From Chloroflexota bacterium (lineage in GTDB: Bacteria; Chloroflexota; Anaerolineae; Aggregatilineales; J027): a DNA stretch of 64,000 nucleotides. The translations under genes were made by a program, and so were the position numbers. Location of the stretch: the NCBI GenBank assembly GCA_013112715.1, contig JABFGB010000027.1:1-64000 (forward strand), given 5' to 3'. Of this stretch, positions 42,807 to 51,094 are shown piece after piece (within the stretch, counting starts at the first letter, position 1; each line of letters opens with the position of its first letter). The notes under the pieces are model-generated. The model saw nothing but the letters and a program-made list of their open reading frames with translations, did no database searches and was not told the origin of the DNA.

Positions 42807-44063
42807 CTAGCGTTTTTTGTGATTGAACTGCCCAAAGGATTGGCGGCCTGTACGGGTTTGTAGCTTGCCCGTCAGCTTGGCGGATTCCTCAATTTCATGT
42901 TTATGGCGCAGCAGTTCCGTCCGAATCAATTCTTCTAACATGGCCCGTTCGGGCGTGCGAATCACCGCGATTTCGTCCGCACGGGTCAGCGCATAGGGAT
43001 AATTTCCCATCATCTGGCACTGTCCAATAATCAGCGCATGGACTTCATTGACCGCCTCACGGGATCGCGCCACCCACATCGGAATTTCAACGCGGCCTAA
43101 ATGGGCATTCCCATGCCGTCCCACGTTGAGATAGAAATAAACAATCTCGTGGCTTTCCCCGATTAAATTACGATAATTTTTGTTCTGGGGGCTTTGCTGA
43201 ATCATCAAGGCCGAACGCTCCCCCGGCTTCAAAATCCGCTTAAACAGCCATTGATCGTCCAGCCCTTCATAATCACCGGGGGTTTGCAACACCGAGCGCC
43301 GCACATCCTCCTCATTCAGCGAGAGCAGGTGCAGCAGGGCGACTACAAAACGGCTGGTGGGGCGGTCAATATAGCCCGCCAAACTCGTGTTATGTTGATG
43401 GCGGGTGAAGGTGGCGGTGTGGGTATCATGCAGATGTACCATCGCGCCATGATAATCTTTTTCGAGCAGATTACCCTCCGGTACATCCCGCCCCAACCAG
43501 AACAACAGCGGCCCATCTGACAGCGCCAGAATTGCTTGGTTATTATCGCGGTGCCCCCATGCCGCGTTCGCCAATGCCTGCATCTCACCAACGGTGCGCC
43601 GTGCATTCACTGTCGCATTGGTGATTAATTGGTCGTGCGGATCGCGGATGTCTGAATCGGCATAATACAAGACGGGTTCGCTGTATTCTTGGGGTAGTTG
43701 ATTATCCCCATGATAAAACGTAAATCGCCCTATATTGGTCAAATAATAAAAGGCCGCCCCGTGAATATCGGGGTAAATTTGTGAGCCATCTACAGCAACA
43801 ATGGTGGCTTTATCAGGTGTTTTGGGCAGTTCATAGCGGCCCGTCAGCAACTCGCCATCTATTGAAATTGGCGCGGCCCCACGATAGCCTGCATCCCGGT
43901 CACGCGCCAATTGGATGCGCTCGTAAATCGCCGCGTTGTCATTCAATTCCATAAACTCATCAAAAGCCCGCTGACCCCGTTCGCTGATGTCCTCCATTTT
44001 ATAGGACAGCGCCCGGCCCATTCTTTGGACTTGGGGCAGCACTTTGGCATATTCGAGCGCCAT
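42807..44063 (-). CDS. nurA: NurA-domain 5'-3' nuclease
   Basis: The 418-residue protein has a NurA nuclease domain: VAVDGSQIYPD with metal-binding D92, ILALSDGPLLFW with D183, then a conserved YIDRPTSRFVVALL segment and HEIVYFYLNVG. NurA works with the HerA translocase in DNA end resection in archaea and some bacteria, and such pairs also occur in antiviral systems. HerA itself is not in this window; the neighbouring HAS-barrel protein could stand in for its contact domain. A basic C-terminus (GRQSFGQFNHKKR) may bind DNA. It starts immediately after the upstream unknown gene. Confidence 0.85.
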   Translation of the reverse strand: MALEYAKVLPQVQRMGRALSYKMEDISERGQRAFDEFMELNDNAAIYERIQLARDRDAGYRGAAPISIDGELLTGRYELPKTPDKATIVAVDGSQIYPDIHGAAFYYLTNIGRFTFYHGDNQLPQEYSEPVLYYADSDIRDPHDQLITNATVNARRTVGEMQALANAAWGHRDNNQAILALSDGPLLFWLGRDVPEGNLLEKDYHGAMVHLHDTHTATFTRHQHNTSLAGYIDRPTSRFVVALLHLLSLNEEDVRRSVLQTPGDYEGLDDQWLFKRILKPGERSALMIQQSPQNKNYRNLIGESHEIVYFYLNVGRHGNAHLGRVEIPMWVARSREAVNEVHALIIGQCQMMGNYPYALTRADEIAVIRTPERAMLEELIRTELLRHKHEIEESAKLTGKLQTRTGRQSFGQFNHKKR

Positions 44064-44714
44064 CTATTCCCCTCTCCCCGCTGGCAGCCAGCGCAATCCG
44101 TTTGCCACCTGTTCAAAATTATCGGGGTCGCGGCCCAATTTACGCAGGGCAGTGTCTTGGATAAAGCAGTTTCCTGATAAGAAGAATTTTTCACGGGCAG
44201 CAGCATCGGCAGCTAGCTCATCCACCAGATAACATTCTCCATTAAAATCAAAACTGCCGATCACAAATGGCATGGCTTCATACATCCGCAGCGCCACAAA
44301 CCGATAAGCGTCCTCTACTGCTTCTCGGACCCGTGCCGCCACTTTGGGATTTTCCAATGCCGACGTTGTAACCACCATTCCTGCTGGTAGATGTACCGAA
44401 AACCCCTCAAAAATCGAGCGGGTCGCCAGCACTTCAAAGCCAAGATGCACCTCATCCACACTCACAATCCCATATTGGCTGTAGGTGTCGGTGGGGGCGG
44501 GATAGCGAATTTTGGTGCGAGCAGGTTCGGCTTGACCGGGAGTGTAGCGATCTTCATATGGCCCGAAGACGCCATCTATTGACCAAAACGACTCCAACAG
44601 ACGCGACCATTGGTTATCGCGCAGGGTGTCATAACTTAAATTGAGTTCATAGGTACCGCCTGACCAAAATTCGCGTGGATCGGCATGGGTGGGAATCTGA
44701 ATGCGGGTACTCAT
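44064..44714 (-). CDS. Unknown protein in the NurA operon
   Basis: The start is placed at the ATG at 44714, behind GGAAGGAA; a TTG eight codons earlier is possible. The 216-residue protein is not recognised. It has a beta-rich front half (YELNLSYDTLRD, WSIDGVFGPYEDRY), a central SVDEVHLGFEVLATRSIFEGFSV and a helical end. Its stop abuts the nurA start, so the two are probably coupled and may act together. Similar genes beside nurA in cyanobacteria and Chloroflexota would test this. Confidence 0.65.
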   Translation of the reverse strand: MSTRIQIPTHADPREFWSGGTYELNLSYDTLRDNQWSRLLESFWSIDGVFGPYEDRYTPGQAEPARTKIRYPAPTDTYSQYGIVSVDEVHLGFEVLATRSIFEGFSVHLPAGMVVTTSALENPKVAARVREAVEDAYRFVALRMYEAMPFVIGSFDFNGECYLVDELAADAAAREKFFLSGNCFIQDTALRKLGRDPDNFEQVANGLRWLPAGRGE

Positions 44715-44734
44715 CGGAACACAGTTCCTTCCAC

Positions 44735-45490
44735 TCAAAATAGATTGGTGCTTCGGAGATATACGCTTTTATTATGGCATTTCGGGCAGGATGCAGGCGG
44801 TTTAATGGCTTCTTCGGTCTGCCGTTTTTGAAGCTGCTGCAAGCGAGTTGCGGATTCTTCAATGGCCGTTTTGACTGCCATCTCCCATTTGGGCAGGGAG
44901 GTGGGAAAATAATCCTCGTTTAAGAGGGTGGTTGGTGTGGTGAGTCCCAATTGTTCTCGAAATCCGGTAAAAAATCGCTGAATCGCCAAGACTTCGGCCT
45001 CAAGTAGTGATTGGGCTTGTTCGGATGTTTGTTTCTCTTGGCGAACGGCCTGCTGCTCGGCAGCGACCATGCGCCGCAAGTTTTCGAGCTGCTTCAATTT
45101 CCAAGTATGTATTTCAAGTTGGGGGCGCAAATAGAAAGGCAGTTGATTCAACACCTGTCCACCTTGCATCGTCCGTTTGCAAAGGGAGCATTTGGGTACA
45201 GGCACGGTTTGGGTCTCACCAGAAAAATAGCGGATATAGGCCGTTTCGACATCCACCCCACGTTCCCATTCTGCCACAACATATACCGCCCGTCGGCCAA
45301 CTTCTAAATGATCGGGGCAGAGATATTCCTCCCACAGCCCATTAATCAGGCCACTGCCATTTTCGCTGAATGGGACAAGGGCTTCAATGCAGGTCTGCCA
45401 ATCGCACGCCGCGCAGACAATTTCCCAGCGCAAAGTATCATTCAGCAACGGCAGCACCCTCTTGAGTTCGGCAATCGGCACAGCGCCCAA
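44735..45490 (-). CDS. Multi-zinc-ribbon coiled-coil protein
   Basis: The frame starts at a TTG inside the fur gene (53-base overlap); internal GTGs such as that at 45457 are equally possible starts. The product, up to 251 residues, has CAACDWQTC, CPDH, CSLCKRT and a C-terminal CPKCHNKSVYLRS zinc ribbon. Between them lies a Gln/Glu-rich helical coil (about 130-165; ENLRRMVAAEQQAVRQEK). It looks like a nucleic-acid or scaffold protein. It sits between Fur and the NurA genes; the overlap with fur suggests coupling. Function unknown. Confidence 0.7.
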   Translation of the reverse strand: MGAVPIAELKRVLPLLNDTLRWEIVCAACDWQTCIEALVPFSENGSGLINGLWEEYLCPDHLEVGRRAVYVVAEWERGVDVETAYIRYFSGETQTVPVPKCSLCKRTMQGGQVLNQLPFYLRPQLEIHTWKLKQLENLRRMVAAEQQAVRQEKQTSEQAQSLLEAEVLAIQRFFTGFREQLGLTTPTTLLNEDYFPTSLPKWEMAVKTAIEESATRLQQLQKRQTEEAIKPPASCPKCHNKSVYLRSTNLF

Positions 45491-45899
45491 AAAACTCTAA
45501 TAGATGACCCTCAATCGAAAATCCAAATTGGCTTTCGAGATAACGTGTCAAATCACGCAGGGGGCATTCGTCAAAGTGCATGACCTTGCCGCAGTTCTGG
45601 CAAATTAAATGATGATGATGTCCGCCCACCATGACCACATAACGCGCATTCACCCCACCTTGAAACGCCGGATGAATCAAACCGAGCCTCGTGAACAAAT
45701 CGAGGGTGCGATAGACACTCATCCGCCCAATCGAGGTGTCCCGCGCTGCCACACGATCCACCACTTCTGGCGCGGAAAGATGGGTATGCGATTCCAACAG
45801 CACCTCTGCTACCAAACGGCGTGGGGTCGTATATTTATAGCCCGCCTGATGCAAGATTTGCGCGAGTTCATTTTGTTGAGGGTCAGTTTCTTCAGCCAT
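45438..45899 (-). CDS. Fur-family transcriptional regulator
   Basis: The 153-residue protein has a winged helix (YTTPRRLVAEVLL, MSVYRTLDLFTRLGL) and the metal-binding part GGHHHHLICQNCGKVMHFDECPL with a second CADCRT pair for structural zinc. It could be a Zur-, Fur- or PerR-type repressor; the residues do not settle which metal. It is first in the operon with the zinc-ribbon and NurA genes, so a metal signal may set expression of the whole set. Promoter lies in the 160-base gap shared with the Uma2 gene. Confidence 0.9.
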   Translation of the reverse strand: MAEETDPQQNELAQILHQAGYKYTTPRRLVAEVLLESHTHLSAPEVVDRVAARDTSIGRMSVYRTLDLFTRLGLIHPAFQGGVNARYVVMVGGHHHHLICQNCGKVMHFDECPLRDLTRYLESQFGFSIEGHLLEFFGRCADCRTQEGAAVAE

Positions 45900-46060
45900 G
45901 ATAACCCTTGTTAGAATTTCGTTTCACTTTTCAGGATAACTCATTTGTGCTATTTACGGCAAGGCATAAAAAGCCACCCTGCCGCCCTTCTACAATTATC
46001 CGGCATAAATACTCTCATTGTGGCATAATGGGGCAAAGAAATAAAGATTCGAGGTGGGTC

Positions 46061-46624
46061 ATGGTAGATCAAGTCAAATCACCTGAAGCAGCAACTACAC
46101 AACGAATCACCATTGCTGAATATCAGATGCTGCCCGAAACAAATCTTCCCATGCAATTGATTGATGGCGAGGTAATTATGGCTCCGTCCCCTGAATTTCC
46201 CCATCAGAAAACCGTTACTAAGTTAACCCTTACGGTTGGTGGCATAGTTAACGGTGGTGAATTATGTATCGCCCCAATGGACGTTTACCTTGATGAAATC
46301 AATGCAGTACAGCCCGATTTATTCTGGGTAAGTGCTGAAAACGACCACTGCAAATTGGTCGAAGGCTATTGGTACGGAGCGCCCGATTTCGTAATTGAAG
46401 TTTTATCCCCCAGCACCGCCCGTTTGGATCGCAGCAAAAAATTTAAGCTATATGAAAAATACGGGGTCTGCGAATATTGGATGGTAGACCCAGCGGCACA
46501 ATTTATTGAAGTGTGGCAACTGGTTGACCAAAAATTCGTTCAACTCGGCGTCTTTGGGCCGGATGAGCAGTTCCAATCGGCGGTATTGGGTCAGGTGATC
46601 GAACTCAAAACGATTTTTAGTTAG
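46061..46624 (+). CDS. Uma2/DUF820 endonuclease-fold protein
   Basis: The start is taken at the ATG at 46061 with GAGGTGGG upstream; the frame runs back 51 codons without a good site. The 187-residue protein has the PD-(D/E)xK pattern of the Uma2 family: LIDGEVIMAPSPEFPHQ, VQPDLFWVS, FVIEVLSPSTARLDRSKKFKLYEKYGVCEYWMVDP (read in pieces). These proteins are multi-copy in cyanobacteria and Chloroflexota and their targets are unknown. It stands alone; the stop overlaps the convergent glycosidase stop by a few bases. Confidence 0.88.
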   Translation: MVDQVKSPEAATTQRITIAEYQMLPETNLPMQLIDGEVIMAPSPEFPHQKTVTKLTLTVGGIVNGGELCIAPMDVYLDEINAVQPDLFWVSAENDHCKLVEGYWYGAPDFVIEVLSPSTARLDRSKKFKLYEKYGVCEYWMVDPAAQFIEVWQLVDQKFVQLGVFGPDEQFQSAVLGQVIELKTIFS

Positions 46625-47997
46625 GCTCGGCTTGGTAATTTCACCTCTTTTTGGCCGGGCGAGCCGGGGAATAATTTTTCTTCCAATTGCGGCACATACT
46701 TGCGTACCATCTCACTCGAAAGCCCATTTGCCAGTGAGATCTCGCGGAAAAATTCCCCACTTTGGCGGATGGTACGTTCTTGCGTTTCAAAATTGGTGGC
46801 ATACAGCCCAAAACGGAATTGGGGATTATAACCCGCCGTCCACTCGAAATTATCCAGCAATGTCCAATAATAAATGCCGCGCACGGGCACATTAAAATTA
46901 ATGGCCTGCCAGACACTATGAACCATCCGCGCAATATACCAAGGGCGAACGTTATCCCCTTCATCGGGGGTACCCGTCTCGGTAATATAAATCGGCTTCC
47001 GCATGACATTCCAAATATAGTTGATGCGCTCGAATGTCCCCTGCGGATAAATTTCACCCCACATCGGCGGCGAGGGGGGAGATTCGTCGTCCGGCACTTG
47101 TTTGAGGAAAAAAGTTTTGGGGCTAAGGGGCGCAAAGCCACCCCGATAGCGTTGATAAAAATTCAATCCGGCGTAATCATAAGTGCCCGCTAAATTGGGA
47201 ATGACCAACGTTTTTCGTAAAGGCAGTCGCAGTTCCCCTGTCACCATGGCCTCCAAAAAAGCTCGATGGAAAACACTTTCCACTAGCTTAATCGGCAGGC
47301 CATTGACGATTCTAGGCGGCAAAGGATCAATTTTTAGCAGGTGCTTGGCAACCCCCACCAACGCATTCGGATAACGCGATTTGATAACCTGATACGCGCC
47401 CGCATGGGCACGCAGCATCAACTCGGCGCAGCGATACATCTTGAACGGATTGCGTTTGCCGGGGTAAAACATCGCTACTAAATAGGCCTGTACCGCATAA
47501 ACCATCGGCTCATTAAACGTACACCAGAAATCATTTAAATCGCCGAGTGAGTCCACCACCGTTTCAGTAAATTTAATAAAGCGGTCAACGGTAGAATTCG
47601 CCAGCCATCCACCTTCATTTTCCAGCCACATTGGGTTGGTGAAATGATGCAACGTGACCATCGGGCGCATCCCACGTTTTTGCAGCCCTTCCAGCATCTC
47701 ACGGTATTTTTGCAGGGCGGCTTCATCAATCTTATCGGGTTCGGGCTGAATTCGACTCCATTCCACTGAGAGGCGATGGGTGTTATGGCCTAAATACTGC
47801 ATCCGGTCAAAATCTTCAACCCAGCGACCATCCCACCATTCACAGGCCCGCCCGTTTTTCTGTTTTTTAAAGACCGCGCCCGTTTCCATGTTTTCCCAGT
47901 GCGACCAGCTATTGTTCATATGGCCCTCAACATGATGGGCGGCGGTAGCTGTGCCCCACAGGAAGCCTTCGGGAAATCGGTAGATGCCGTCTGCCAT
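46621..47997 (-). CDS. Family 1 glycoside hydrolase (beta-glucosidase type)
   Basis: The 458-residue GH1 enzyme has the acid/base E163 in TFNEP and nucleophile E340 in YITETG (usual form ITENG). GTATAAHHVEG, HRLSVEWSRI and the TLHHFTNP strand complete the glycone site. GH1 enzymes cleave beta-linked glucose, galactose or phospho-sugars; phospho-specific residues were not checked. No signal peptide is seen, so it acts inside the cell. It is the third gene of an operon after two T/P-linker membrane proteins, a partnership that suggests a surface-sugar role (inference). Confidence 0.93.
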   Translation of the reverse strand: MADGIYRFPEGFLWGTATAAHHVEGHMNNSWSHWENMETGAVFKKQKNGRACEWWDGRWVEDFDRMQYLGHNTHRLSVEWSRIQPEPDKIDEAALQKYREMLEGLQKRGMRPMVTLHHFTNPMWLENEGGWLANSTVDRFIKFTETVVDSLGDLNDFWCTFNEPMVYAVQAYLVAMFYPGKRNPFKMYRCAELMLRAHAGAYQVIKSRYPNALVGVAKHLLKIDPLPPRIVNGLPIKLVESVFHRAFLEAMVTGELRLPLRKTLVIPNLAGTYDYAGLNFYQRYRGGFAPLSPKTFFLKQVPDDESPPSPPMWGEIYPQGTFERINYIWNVMRKPIYITETGTPDEGDNVRPWYIARMVHSVWQAINFNVPVRGIYYWTLLDNFEWTAGYNPQFRFGLYATNFETQERTIRQSGEFFREISLANGLSSEMVRKYVPQLEEKLFPGSPGQKEVKLPSRA

Positions 47998-48008
47998 GAA
48001 CGCTCCGT

Positions 48009-48971
48009 TTAGTCGGTAGTCTCTCTAAAATAAATTTCGTAGGAAATGACCGCACCACTCTCACAACCATCAGTACGCGCTTCTAGCCGTTCGGTTGTCG
48101 CGCCATAGTCAGGCAGGCTCACGATATAGGTAACGCCGGGTTCCATCTTGAAGTCGGCATACCCAAGCCCAATTTCAGGCTTCAGACCTGTATAAAATAC
48201 TTGACTCTGTTGACCGCCCACCCCGGCCCAACGCACTTCAATCGCCACACCGGGAATTTGGATACTCGTTTCTTCCTGAACATAAATATGAATCATGCCG
48301 GGATTGGCAGCATCACAAAATGGACGCTGTTGGACTACCTCCATCTCGCCTGCGATACTTGGCTGGGTGGCGTCAGGGCCAACCGGAATCGTCTCCTGCA
48401 CAATCGTCACCTCGGGGGTGGCGGTCTTAGTTGCGATGGGTGGCGTCGTTGGCGTCGGGGTCGGCAGTGTAACCTGTGGGGTCGGCGTCGGTGTGTTAGA
48501 AATACTGAAAACCCCTATATCGCAATTGGTCTGAACATCCGGCTGCCCTTGAAAAATGGCGATTAAATTGCGAATGGCTTGAATATCGGCACTGGTTTGA
48601 ATACGTCCCTGCCGGGTCAAGGTGCAGACTGTATCAGCAGCAAGCTGAAAAGGATCACCACTGGGTTCAACTTGTGCCAGCAAATTATAGGCCCGGTCTA
48701 AATTTCCGGTATAGGCATAATCAAGCCCGACCGCAATCACATAATTGATTTGATCCTCTTCGCGGAGCTTGTCGGGGCCAGTGTTGCGCTCAATCACCGG
48801 GTCAACTTGCCATGTATAAAACAGCCCTACCCCCAAACCAATCGCCAAACCGATGATGCTGATGACCACATAAACAGCCGTATGCGGTTTTTGGCGCACC
48901 CCCGGCTCATAAATCAAATCTTCGTCAGCATTGGGTTGCTCAGTTTTAAGGTTGGGTTTAATTTCAGACAT
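48009..48971 (-). CDS. Single-pass membrane protein with Thr/Pro linker
   Basis: The 320-residue protein has one N-terminal membrane helix (about 32-52; AVYVVISIIGLAIGLGVGLFY), an outer helical part (NYVIAVGLDYAYTGNLDRAYNLLAQV), a TPTPT linker (about 160-185) and a C-terminal beta domain with paired cysteines (FCDAANPGMI ... DGCESG). The helix and GDLxxAxxxL segment are shared with the smaller gene just upstream, so they are likely duplicates. No enzymatic motif. It precedes the GH1 gene by 11 bases. The outer domain may bind sugar or polymer (guess). Confidence 0.65.
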   Translation of the reverse strand: MSEIKPNLKTEQPNADEDLIYEPGVRQKPHTAVYVVISIIGLAIGLGVGLFYTWQVDPVIERNTGPDKLREEDQINYVIAVGLDYAYTGNLDRAYNLLAQVEPSGDPFQLAADTVCTLTRQGRIQTSADIQAIRNLIAIFQGQPDVQTNCDIGVFSISNTPTPTPQVTLPTPTPTTPPIATKTATPEVTIVQETIPVGPDATQPSIAGEMEVVQQRPFCDAANPGMIHIYVQEETSIQIPGVAIEVRWAGVGGQQSQVFYTGLKPEIGLGYADFKMEPGVTYIVSLPDYGATTERLEARTDGCESGAVISYEIYFRETTD

Positions 48972-48995
48972 GCACTTTCACGCATTTGGGGATAT

Positions 48996-49397
48996 TTAGG
49001 AACGGAAACTTTCCATAATGGGCGTGAGCCGACCAAAGCCCTCCGCGAGCGCCACCAAGTCTCGAATCAGCGCCGGGTCAGCCCCTTGACTGATATAACG
49101 TTCGGTCAGCACTTGGACCCATTCTGGGATATTATCAATTTGATAACTGCGTCCATCATCACACTCTGGAACACCAACTGCCCGTAAGGGTTGGAGACGA
49201 TCCAACGCCTTATTGAGATCACCGTCTTCACGATAGCCGCGTGCCACCATCAGGGTATATTCTTCTTGATAGCTGTCCGAAAGCTGGCACATATAGCTGT
49301 TGCGATATTCTACCGGATATTGCACCCAGCCAACATAGACACCCACGCCAATCCCCAAAGCAATTGTAATGATTCCAGTGAGCAAGTAATTTCGCAT
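48996..49397 (-). CDS. Small membrane protein related to its downstream neighbour
   Basis: The 133-residue protein starts with a membrane helix (LLTGIITIALGIGVGVYVGW) directly followed by YPVEYRNSYMCQLSDSYQEEY and the helical GYREDGDLNKALDRLQPLRAV, matching the helix-plus-repeat front part of 48009-48971 without its linker and beta domain. The pair probably arose by duplication, with one copy lacking or having lost the outer domain. Function unknown. Confidence 0.62.
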   Translation of the reverse strand: MRNYLLTGIITIALGIGVGVYVGWVQYPVEYRNSYMCQLSDSYQEEYTLMVARGYREDGDLNKALDRLQPLRAVGVPECDDGRSYQIDNIPEWVQVLTERYISQGADPALIRDLVALAEGFGRLTPIMESFRS

Positions 49398-49409
49398 CTG
49401 TCGGTTTGC

Positions 49410-50177
49410 CTAGCTTTTTGGCCCAATCAGGCTGTCTAAATACGCGACATCTTCACGGCGCGAAATCATAATATCACGTTTACTGGTTTTCGTCGTCCAA
49501 TGCAATCCCAACAATTCGCAGGCGTGGATAAACATTTGGCGTATATCTTCGGACATATTGGTGAAAATATAGCGGCGGTAATCTTTGCCCTTAACGATAT
49601 TTTGGCTGCGCGTGCCGTCACTATGATACAACCCTTTGAAGAATTCGAGGGGGTATTGATCTACGATTTCCTGCTGCCATTGTTCTAGCTGAATTTTTCG
49701 CCGATACTTCATGCCCTCACCGTGCTGAGGGAAAAGTTCGGGCCATTCATTTGAATAGCAGGTGACATCTACACAATTACATTTGCGCTTGAAAGGAGTA
49801 ACTTGGTTATAAGGTAAAATGGTCTGAATCGCTTGGACGCACCCAGCGATGATATTGGGATAGCGAGTATCCAATGTTATTCTGATTTTATATGTACTTC
49901 GGGTTGGTGATAGGCAACCATCCCCCAGATACAAACCTAAAAGATAAGCATAAGTTCTTTGAAGTTCTCCATCAAACGCTTCGTAAATCCGAGTCTTTGG
50001 ACTGAACAATTTATCTTCTAATGCCAATTGTTCAAGTTGGGCAACATTAGAATATTGGGTGATACAATCCCTAACTGTGGTTCTCGGAATCCCCATCATG
50101 TTAGCAATCTGAAGTTTGTTGTATCCTTCAGACCATAATTCAAGTACACGCTTTTTTTCTTCAAAGGTTCGGGTCAT
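49410..50177 (-). CDS. LAGLIDADG endonuclease-like protein with N-terminal helix-turn-helix
   Basis: The 255-residue protein opens with a helix-turn-helix (EEKKRVLELWSEGYNKLQIANMM and PRTTVRDCI), then two LAGLIDADG-type helices: YAYLLGLYLGDGCLS (about residue 75-89) and PLEFFKGLYHSDGTRS (about 175-190), both keeping the Asp. It is free-standing, not in an intron or intein. Its gene ends just before the T/P membrane operon and begins 100 bases after the tRNA-Leu gene on the same strand, an unusual neighbour for a homing-type enzyme. Active cutting is likely but unproven. Confidence 0.85.
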   Translation of the reverse strand: MTRTFEEKKRVLELWSEGYNKLQIANMMGIPRTTVRDCITQYSNVAQLEQLALEDKLFSPKTRIYEAFDGELQRTYAYLLGLYLGDGCLSPTRSTYKIRITLDTRYPNIIAGCVQAIQTILPYNQVTPFKRKCNCVDVTCYSNEWPELFPQHGEGMKYRRKIQLEQWQQEIVDQYPLEFFKGLYHSDGTRSQNIVKGKDYRRYIFTNMSEDIRQMFIHACELLGLHWTTKTSKRDIMISRREDVAYLDSLIGPKS

Positions 50178-50242
50178 AATACACCATAGTTTTGAGAACT
50201 GAGGAGATTAATTCTATTATGCCGTGTGTAGGGGAAAAAATA

Positions 50243-50271
50243 AAAGTCAGGCTTCTAAATCACCTGACTTT
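50243..50271 (-). terminator. Terminator of the tRNA-Leu gene
   Basis: AAAGTCAGG (50243-50251) pairs with CCTGACTTT (50263-50271). On the minus strand the stem is followed by a TTTTATTTTTT run. It lies 5 bases after the tRNA 3' end. Confidence 0.88.
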
Positions 50272-50276
50272 CGTTG

Positions 50277-50359
50277 TGCCGGAGGTGGGAATCGAACCCA
50301 CAAGGGTTTCCCCACACGAGTTTGAGTCGTGCATGTTTGCCAAGTTTCATCACTCCGGC
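50277..50359 (-). tRNA. tRNA-Leu (CAA anticodon)
   Basis: The 83-base minus-strand gene runs from GCCGGAG (50359) to the matching CTCCGGC plus discriminator A (50277); CCA is not encoded. The anticodon stem CACGA/TCGTG holds the loop CTCAAAC with anticodon CAA. The long variable arm typical of tRNA-Leu lies between it and the T arm (GGGTTCGATTCCC). The D arm carries ACTTGGCAAAC. The cloverleaf was folded by eye. It is a single tRNA gene, with a strong terminator just after it. Confidence 0.93.
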
Positions 50360-50400
50360 GCTTGTATAAGCCATAATAAGCATTTTAACAAAAATTGTCA

Positions 50401-51027
50401 ATGACTAATTTTCCAAGTGACGAAAAAATACTGATTGCCACCGCCCAACAAGGCAATCTTGAGGCATTCAATGGGTTGGTAGTGCTGTACCAAGACATGG
50501 CGTTTAGTGTCGCCTATCGCATTTTGCAAGATGATGGCATGGCGGCGGATGTTACGCAGAATGCTATGATTGCCGCCTATCGCAAAATTGACCAGTTTCG
50601 GGGCGATAACTTTAAGTCGTGGCTAATGCGGATTGTCACCAACGCCTGTTATGACGAGCTGCGCTTGAAAAAACGACACCCCACCGCCTCGCTTGACGAC
50701 ATAGAAGGAGAGGGTGACGGTCTATATTTTGATGCGGAAGACGATGCCCCCTTGATGGCGACCATCGAAGGGCCAGAACGAGTCGTTGAACGCAGTGAAT
50801 TGCAGGCCGTCATTGAAAACTGCCTGCAACAACTGAGTGCCTCCTATCGTGTCATCGTGGTCTTAGCCGATGTCGAAGGTTATAGCTATGAGGAAGCGGC
50901 AAGTATCAGTGGAATTTCATTGGGCACAGTCAAGTCTCGCCTCAGCCGTGCCCGCTCGAATTTACGCGATTGCCTGCGGAAAAAAGCGGAACTTTTACCA
51001 GATCAATATCGTCAGGATAATAGCTGA
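50401..51027 (+). CDS. ECF sigma factor (SigW/RpoE type)
   Basis: The ATG at 50401 is used; the TTG two codons earlier would start the same frame. No Shine-Dalgarno is visible in the AT-rich upstream sequence, so the message may be leaderless. The 208-residue protein has region 2 (FNGLVVLYQDMAFSVAYRIL, FKSWLMRIVTNACYDELR) and region 4 (LQQLSASYRVIVVLADVEGYSYEEAASISGISLGTVKSRLSRAR, in adjacent helices), with an acidic linker. The next gene has the plan of an anti-sigma factor, so the pair forms an envelope-stress-type module. Confidence 0.93.
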   Translation: MTNFPSDEKILIATAQQGNLEAFNGLVVLYQDMAFSVAYRILQDDGMAADVTQNAMIAAYRKIDQFRGDNFKSWLMRIVTNACYDELRLKKRHPTASLDDIEGEGDGLYFDAEDDAPLMATIEGPERVVERSELQAVIENCLQQLSASYRVIVVLADVEGYSYEEAASISGISLGTVKSRLSRARSNLRDCLRKKAELLPDQYRQDNS

Positions 51028-51094
51028 TTGAAAGATTGTGTGGGGAAAATGTCAGTTTCGCGTCAGGTAAACCACCCCACACCGGAGTATTTAG

